Of a stretch of 64,000 nucleotides of DNA, positions 59,938-64,000 are shown piece after piece; positions within the stretch are counted from its first letter, which is position 1, and every line of letters starts with the position of its first letter. The stretch is taken from the NCBI GenBank assembly GCA_023401925.1, contig JAEXDA010000005.1:44832-108831 (forward strand). Direction: 5' to 3'. A model generated the notes under the pieces. The model had not been told where the DNA came from and did not search any database. It saw only the letters and a program-made list of their open reading frames with translations. This stretch comes from Bacillota bacterium (GTDB lineage: Bacteria; Bacillota; UBA4882; UBA8346). The position numbers and the translations under genes are program-made.

Positions 59938-61179
59938 ATGAAACATCGAGTCGTCATAACCGGTTTGGGTGTATTAACCCCCGTAGGAATCGGTATCTCA
60001 AAGTTTTGGGACTCACTTACCAATGGGGTTAGCGGTGTTGATTATGTAACTGCCTTTGATACCAGTAATTTTGAGGTAAAGATCGGCGCAGAAGTGAAAG
60101 ATTTTGATCCCAGTGAATACCTTGACCGAAAAGAAGTTCGGCGAATGGATCGGGTGTCACAGTTTGCCGTGGCGGCTTCCAAAATGGCGGTGACGGATGC
60201 CAAATTAACCATTGATACTGAGAATGCCGAAGATATTGGTGTTATAATCGGTTCCGGAATTGGCGGCATGAAGACCTTTGAGGAACAAACCAAAACATTT
60301 TTGGAAAAAGGACCGGGACGGGTAAGTCCCTTTTTTATCCCGATGATGATACCGGATATGAATGCCGGATTAGTTTCCATTGCCACCGGAGCGAAAGGAC
60401 CCAACCACGCAGTGGTGACGGCTTGTGCTTCGGCGACCCATTCGATTGGAGATTCTTTACGGATCATTCAAAATGGAGATGCTAAAGCGATGATTACCGG
60501 AGGGACTGAAGCGGCAATTACCGGGTTGGCATATGCCGGTTTTACTTCTTCCGGTGCTTTATCCAAAAAAAATGATAACCCCAAAAGTGCTTCTCGGCCG
60601 TTCGATCTTCACCGGGACGGTTTTGTAATGGGTGAAGGGTGTGGTGTATTGATATTGGAGGAATTGGAGTGGGCCTTAAAACGCAATGCTTCAATTTATG
60701 CCGAATTAGTTGGCTTTGGGGAGACCGCCGATGCTTATCATATGACAGCCCCGGATCCGGAGGGCGATGGCGCAGCACGGGCTATGGCTCGGGCTTTGAA
60801 AGATGCGGGTATTGGTCCTGAGCAAATCTCTTACATTAACGCCCATGGCACATCGACTCCAGCGAACGATAAAGCTGAGACCCTAGCGATTCGAAAACTA
60901 TTTGGCGAGTTTGCCAAATCTGTGGCCATTAGTTCGACCAAATCGATGACCGGTCATCTTCTCGGAGCAGCGGGCGGAATTGAAGCCGTTGCCTCGATTC
61001 TAGCGATCCAAAACAGTTTAATACCTCCGACCATCAATTATCAGACACCCGATCCGGAATGCGATTTGGATTATGTTCCGAATAGCGCAAGAAAAGCGGA
61101 GTTAGAATATGTAATGTCCAATTCATTAGGATTTGGTGGACATAATGCTTGCCTTATATTTAGGAAATATCATGATTAA
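59938..61179 (+). CDS. fabF: 3-oxoacyl-ACP synthase II FabF
   Basis: Condensing enzyme of fatty-acid elongation. 413 residues, thiolase fold with Cys-His-His: TACASATHSIGDS (Cys163 region), YINAHGTSTPANDKAET (His near 303), and SIKSMTGHLLGAAG-type SSTKSMTGHLLGAAG (His near 340). Its end overlaps the rnc start by 8 nt. Confidence 0.96.
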   Translation: MKHRVVITGLGVLTPVGIGISKFWDSLTNGVSGVDYVTAFDTSNFEVKIGAEVKDFDPSEYLDRKEVRRMDRVSQFAVAASKMAVTDAKLTIDTENAEDIGVIIGSGIGGMKTFEEQTKTFLEKGPGRVSPFFIPMMIPDMNAGLVSIATGAKGPNHAVVTACASATHSIGDSLRIIQNGDAKAMITGGTEAAITGLAYAGFTSSGALSKKNDNPKSASRPFDLHRDGFVMGEGCGVLILEELEWALKRNASIYAELVGFGETADAYHMTAPDPEGDGAARAMARALKDAGIGPEQISYINAHGTSTPANDKAETLAIRKLFGEFAKSVAISSTKSMTGHLLGAAGGIEAVASILAIQNSLIPPTINYQTPDPECDLDYVPNSARKAELEYVMSNSLGFGGHNACLIFRKYHD

Positions 61180-61906
61180 GAAACAACGAGAATCTATAAA
61201 AGACAATACTAGACTGAAAGAACTACTGGGGCCGTCGATGAAGGAGTTGACGGCCCGGTTTCATTTCGATGCTAAACATGAGGAGTTGTTTATTGAAGCC
61301 TTTACCCATTCGTCCTTCGCTAATGAACACCATCTTCCCAGTAATGAACGGTTGGAATTTTTAGGGGACAGTGTTTTAGGATTGATAGTCTGCGAATATT
61401 TGTATAACCATTACCGTTCCTATGACGAAGGACAATTGGCGAAAGTCAAAGCGATTTTGGTGAGTGCTTCTTTTCTTGCCGGATTTACCCGGCAAATGGG
61501 ACTTGACAAATATATTCTATTAGGAGCAGGTGAAATCCGTACAGGCGGATATAATAAGCCTAATATCCTTGCGGATCTTTTCGAAGCCTTTATTGGCGCT
61601 TATTATCTCAGTTTTGGCATAAAAGCAACCGAAGAGATGCTTACCCCGTTCATCGAAAAAGCTTTGCCGGAAATATTTGCCGATTCCGAAAAAATTGACG
61701 CCAAAACTCATTTGCAGGAATTGGTGCAATCTCAAGGTTTAAAACCCGAATACCATCTTGTGGCTGAAGAAGGCCCACCCCATAATAAGACTTTTACCGT
61801 GGAAGTAGTTGTCAATGGTCAAGTCTACGGGAGAGGTACAGGCAAAAGTTTAAAGGAAGCACAAAACCGAGCTGCATCGGCTGCTACTTTCCAAATTAAA
61901 CAATGA
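61172..61906 (+). CDS. rnc: Ribonuclease III
   Basis: Double-stranded RNA endonuclease that processes rRNA precursors. 244 residues: catalytic domain with ERLEFLGDSVLGL (metal-binding Glu and Asp) near residue 50 and LADLFEAFIGAYY near 125 (second acidic site), then a dsRBD (about 165-240, LQELVQSQGLKPEYHLVAEEG; key part LKPEYHLVAEEGP). ATG 61172 lies inside fabF with TAGGAAA upstream. Confidence 0.96.
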   Translation: MIKKQRESIKDNTRLKELLGPSMKELTARFHFDAKHEELFIEAFTHSSFANEHHLPSNERLEFLGDSVLGLIVCEYLYNHYRSYDEGQLAKVKAILVSASFLAGFTRQMGLDKYILLGAGEIRTGGYNKPNILADLFEAFIGAYYLSFGIKATEEMLTPFIEKALPEIFADSEKIDAKTHLQELVQSQGLKPEYHLVAEEGPPHNKTFTVEVVVNGQVYGRGTGKSLKEAQNRAASAATFQIKQ

Positions 61907-61992
61907 TTTTGGCATTGTTAAGGATTTTTTTTGCCGATTATTGAATATGATAGGGAATGAAAGCGACATTTTTTCGGTGGGGGGCTTTTCGA

Positions 61993-62253
61993 ATGGATGT
62001 ATTAAAAGTTTCAGCAAATTCCAGTCCAAAATCGGTTGCCGGAGCTTTAGCCGCAGTTTTACGGGAGAAAGGCAGCGCAGAGATTCAGGCGGTGGGAGCA
62101 GGTGCAGTCAATCAGGCCGTTAAGGCAATCGCTATTACCAGAGGATATGTGGCTCCAAACGGCATCAATTTGGTATGCACTCCCGGATTTTCTGAAATCA
62201 ACATTGAAGGCCAAGTAAGAACTGCAATAAAGTTCATTGTAGAACCGCGATAG
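61993..62253 (+). CDS. spoVS: Stage V sporulation protein S
   Basis: A small sporulation and stress-linked protein of the Alba/SpoVS fold. 86 residues from ATG 61993, with GGTGGGGGG upstream. The whole domain is present: VLKVSANSSPKSVAGALAAVLRE, GAGAVNQAVKAIAITRGYV and DLVCTPGFSEI-like LVCTPGFSEINIEGQ. SpoVS proteins are almost confined to spore-formers and near relatives. Ends before a terminator. Confidence 0.95.
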   Translation: MDVLKVSANSSPKSVAGALAAVLREKGSAEIQAVGAGAVNQAVKAIAITRGYVAPNGINLVCTPGFSEINIEGQVRTAIKFIVEPR

Positions 62254-62265
62254 AGTTTGAATTCC

Positions 62266-62288
62266 AAACCGCCCAAAGCGGTTTTTTT
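62266..62288 (+). terminator. Intrinsic terminator after spoVS
   Basis: AAACCGC (62266-62272) with GCGGTTT (62278-62284), then a T run. Confidence 0.82.
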
Positions 62289-62397
62289 ATTACGGGAATT
62301 GGCAATTCTCATTAAAAGTAATGTTGCATGAAACAGACAACCCAGCCATATACTTGATAAAAAGAGTTGCGCACGCGCGTTGGATGGGGGTACTGGA

Positions 62398-63075
62398 ATG
62401 AATCAAGAGAAGGATTTATTTTTCATCGAAAGGATTCGTTCACATAATGACCCTGCCGCCAAGGATGAATTAGTCCGCAAATATTTGCCGATGGTCCGGC
62501 ATATTGTGAAAAATCAGAGTATTTATAACATTGATTATGAAGATTATATTCAGGAGGGCACCATAGGGCTCCTCAAAGCAATCGAAGAATATGATGCTGA
62601 AAATTATCAGATTAAATTCAGTACTTTTGCCTACATCTGCATATTACGGCGAATTTATAATGTTGTGAAGCAATCGTTTACCAAGAAAGCTTTATTTGCC
62701 AGCCGGACGATATCGTTGAATGCGAGTTTTAATGAAGACGATTCCCGTACGGTGTTGGACCTGGTTGCTGATAACAGCTATGAACCTTTAGCAAGGATTG
62801 AGAATGAATGGATTGTTGGTAAGATTGATATGGTATTAAAAGCATATCTTTCGCCAATTGAGTATGAGGTAGTAAAATTAATTATCCAGGATTACAGTTA
62901 TCAAGAAATCCAAAAAAAAATGGGGTTTCCTCCGAAGGTGATTGACAATGCCCGGACGCGCGCAAAGATTAAATTGAAGAAATTGCTGATCGAGTATGGT
63001 TCTTTCTTAAATCCTGAGATTCCGTTAAAATCCCGGAAAAGGGACGACCTATCGATGCGGCTTGAGGTTGGTTAA
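62398..63075 (+). CDS. Sigma-70 family RNA polymerase sigma factor (SigH-like)
   Basis: A 225-residue sigma factor with regions 2 and 4 only. Region 2: DYIQEGTIGLLKAIEEYDA (region 2.2) and FSTFAYICILRRIYNVVKQS (2.3-2.4, key part STFAYICILRRIYN). Region 4 holds a helix-turn-helix, LSPIEYEVVKLIIQDYSYQEI then MGFPPKVIDNARTRAKIKLK (about residues 150-190). This compact layout fits SigH (Spo0H)-type sporulation sigma or a related alternative factor. ATG 62398 is behind a GGGGG site. Ends before the IS element. Confidence 0.85.
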   Translation: MNQEKDLFFIERIRSHNDPAAKDELVRKYLPMVRHIVKNQSIYNIDYEDYIQEGTIGLLKAIEEYDAENYQIKFSTFAYICILRRIYNVVKQSFTKKALFASRTISLNASFNEDDSRTVLDLVADNSYEPLARIENEWIVGKIDMVLKAYLSPIEYEVVKLIIQDYSYQEIQKKMGFPPKVIDNARTRAKIKLKKLLIEYGSFLNPEIPLKSRKRDDLSMRLEVG

Positions 63076-63280
63076 TATTTATGGTTGTTGATCACGTGCC
63101 TAGGTAATTTACTCACCCTAAAACATTATCATAAAGTTCATTCCCAGATCGACGCATTTTGCGTTGCCGTTTTTCAGGTACTCTTTTTTTACAAAAGGGT
63201 GCTAAACTATGCTCATACGATAATTGATTCGGCTCTTTTAATGCCCGCGCCTCTGGTGCGGGTATTTCTGTGTCTTTGAA
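63076..63280. other. Intergenic before the IS element
   Basis: About 200 nt with no gene. A terminator-like stem CCCGC (63244-63248) with GCGGG (63258-63262), followed by TATTTCT, lies close to the end and probably stops the sigma-factor transcript. Confidence 0.55.
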
Positions 63281-63336
63281 AACCACCGGCTAAGCCGGTG
63301 GTTCCAAAAAGGCTATGCCTATGAGTAGAAAAAAGA

Positions 63337-63393
63337 ATCCTCCCTTGCTAAGATAAATGTGGTTCGCCAACCGCATAAAAAGCAAAGGAGGAT
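63337..63393 (+). promoter_or_regulatory. Stem sequestering the tnpA ribosome site
   Basis: ATCCTCCCTTGCT (63337-63349) pairs with AGCAAAGGAGGAT (63381-63393, one mismatch), which contains the tnpA Shine-Dalgarno AAAGGAGG. A small inner stem GGTT/AACC lies in the loop. It resembles the translation block known from IS200 leaders. Confidence 0.7.
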
Positions 63394-63399
63394 ATCCAA

Positions 63400-63876
63400 A
63401 TGGATAGTGAAAGTTTAGCACATACGACCTGGAATTGCAAATACCATATAGTTTTTGCACCCAAGTATAGGAGACAGATTATTTATGGAAAAATCAAAAA
63501 GGATATCGGAATAATACTTAGGAAACTCTGTGACTACAAGGGTGTAAAAATAATTGAAGCCAATGCATGTACGGACCATATTCACATGTTGGTAAGTATA
63601 CCGCCGAAATTGAGCGTATCACAATTTATGGGGTATTTGAAAGGGAAAAGCTCGCTACAAATCTTTGATCGGCATGCAAACCTAAAATACAAATATGGAA
63701 ATCGGCAATTTTGGTGTCGAGGATATTATGTAGATACAGTAGGACGTAATAAAGAAGCGATTGAGAAATATATAAGAAATCAACTACAAGAAGATATAAT
63801 TTCAGATCAGCTAAGTTTGAAAGAACTATTTGACCCGTTTACGGGTGAACCAGTAAAAGCAAGCAAGGAAAAATAA
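63400..63876 (+). CDS. tnpA: IS200/IS605-type transposase TnpA (Y1 HUH)
   Basis: A 158-residue single-strand transposase. HUH motif is ACTDHIHMLVSIPP (His-hydrophobic-His, residues 63-72). The catalytic Tyr is in NKEAIEKYIRNQ near residue 130. KYHIVFAPKYRR at the start is typical. Full length, so it may be active. Its codon use resembles the neighbours' only loosely (AT-rich), as expected for a mobile gene. Confidence 0.95.
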   Translation: MDSESLAHTTWNCKYHIVFAPKYRRQIIYGKIKKDIGIILRKLCDYKGVKIIEANACTDHIHMLVSIPPKLSVSQFMGYLKGKSSLQIFDRHANLKYKYGNRQFWCRGYYVDTVGRNKEAIEKYIRNQLQEDIISDQLSLKELFDPFTGEPVKASKEK

Positions 63877-64000
63877 GCCCCTTTGAGGGGCAGCTTGTAA
63901 AAGAAACGCGGTTGGCGGGCTTTATTTCGAAAAGTCTTAAGACTTCGCTAGTAACGTGCCCTTATAGGGCGGTGCAAGCCACCCGTTTGACGGGTGGTCT

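Larger units (their letters stand above)
63281..64000 (+). mobile_element. IS200/IS605-family element (TnpA only), right edge at or beyond window end
   Basis: Subterminal hairpins frame a TnpA gene: left AACCACCGGC (63281-63290) / GCCGGTGGTT (63294-63303), right CCACCCGT (63979-63986) / ACGGGTGG (63990-63997). There are no terminal inverted repeats, as expected for single-strand transposition. A RBS-blocking stem lies ahead of tnpA (63337-63393), and palindromes follow tnpA (for example AAGTCTTAAGACTT near 63932). No tnpB is seen before the window ends. Confidence 0.88.

Noticed and set aside
63076..63240. tRNA or small RNA gene
   Set aside because: No cloverleaf or strong stem could be found by eye in this gap or elsewhere in the window.

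Overview
The window reads as one chromosomal segment of an anaerobic, spore-forming Bacillota (Firmicutes) that also carries outer-membrane machinery. Spore signs are an alpha/beta-type small acid-soluble spore protein, SpoVS and a SigH-like sigma factor. Housekeeping order is Firmicute-like: carD - PIN/TRAM membrane protein - ispD - ispF, and DUF177 - rpmF - plsX - fabD - fabG - acpP - fabF - rnc. Diderm signs are a type IV pilus secretin, ExbB/ExbD/TonB, an Omp85-like outer-membrane barrel, an LpxL-like acyltransferase and a GmhB heptose phosphatase. An [FeFe] hydrogenase points to fermentative anaerobic life. A diderm lineage such as Limnochordia/Hydrogenispora-like Bacillota would fit, but that placement is inference.

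Layout. 1-8.8 kb (minus): a complete type IV pilus operon pilB-pilT-pilC-pilA-pilD-pilM-pilN-pilO-pilP-pilQ, cut by the window edge inside pilQ and driven by a good sigma-A promoter. 9.1-13.3 kb: an ABC exporter whose two permeases each carry a C-terminal beta-propeller-like domain. 13.5-18.3 kb: carD, PIN/TRAM protein, ispD, ispF, lipid acyltransferase, a gmhA relic and gmhB. 18.6-23.1 kb: exbB-exbD-tonB, a secreted cohesin-type protein and an SLH protein. 23.2-27.4 kb: an unknown protein, a DUF2935 protein and a UPF0182 membrane protein. 27.8-33.3 kb: pyrF, citrate synthase, trpS, DUF1015, then a structured leader with two small genes. 33.3-34.2 kb: hairpin repeats and a 21-bp-unit minisatellite. 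34.3-38.8 kb: HAD phosphatase, ferritin-like protein, diacylglycerol glucosyltransferase-like enzyme and an outer-membrane barrel.

38.9-40.5 kb: an alkylation-repair operon (ogt-alkA-adaA). 41.2-42.3 kb: a flavodoxin-like oxidoreductase divergent from an HxlR regulator. 42.3-44.3 kb: about 1.9 kb with no credible gene, rich in dispersed repeats. 44.3-49.1 kb: MFS transporter, [FeFe] hydrogenase pair, a cluster of DnaA boxes and a TPR lipoprotein-like/secreted protein. 49.3-51.3 kb: a chemoreceptor preceded by a cyclic-di-GMP-I riboswitch. 51.4-55.6 kb: XRE regulator, RluA pseudouridine synthase, TSUP permease, phosphomannose isomerase, SASP and a small unknown. 55.8-63.1 kb: DUF177/L32/fatty-acid synthesis/rnc/spoVS/sigma factor. 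63.28 kb to the end: an IS200-type element.

The most interesting items are the cyclic-di-GMP riboswitch on the chemoreceptor, the DnaA-box cluster away from dnaA, the propeller-fused ABC permeases, a two-copy double-stem repeat whose copies differ by pairing-preserving changes, a start-less heptad-coding minisatellite, and the structured leader ahead of a 34-codon gene. No tRNA, rRNA or CRISPR array was seen.
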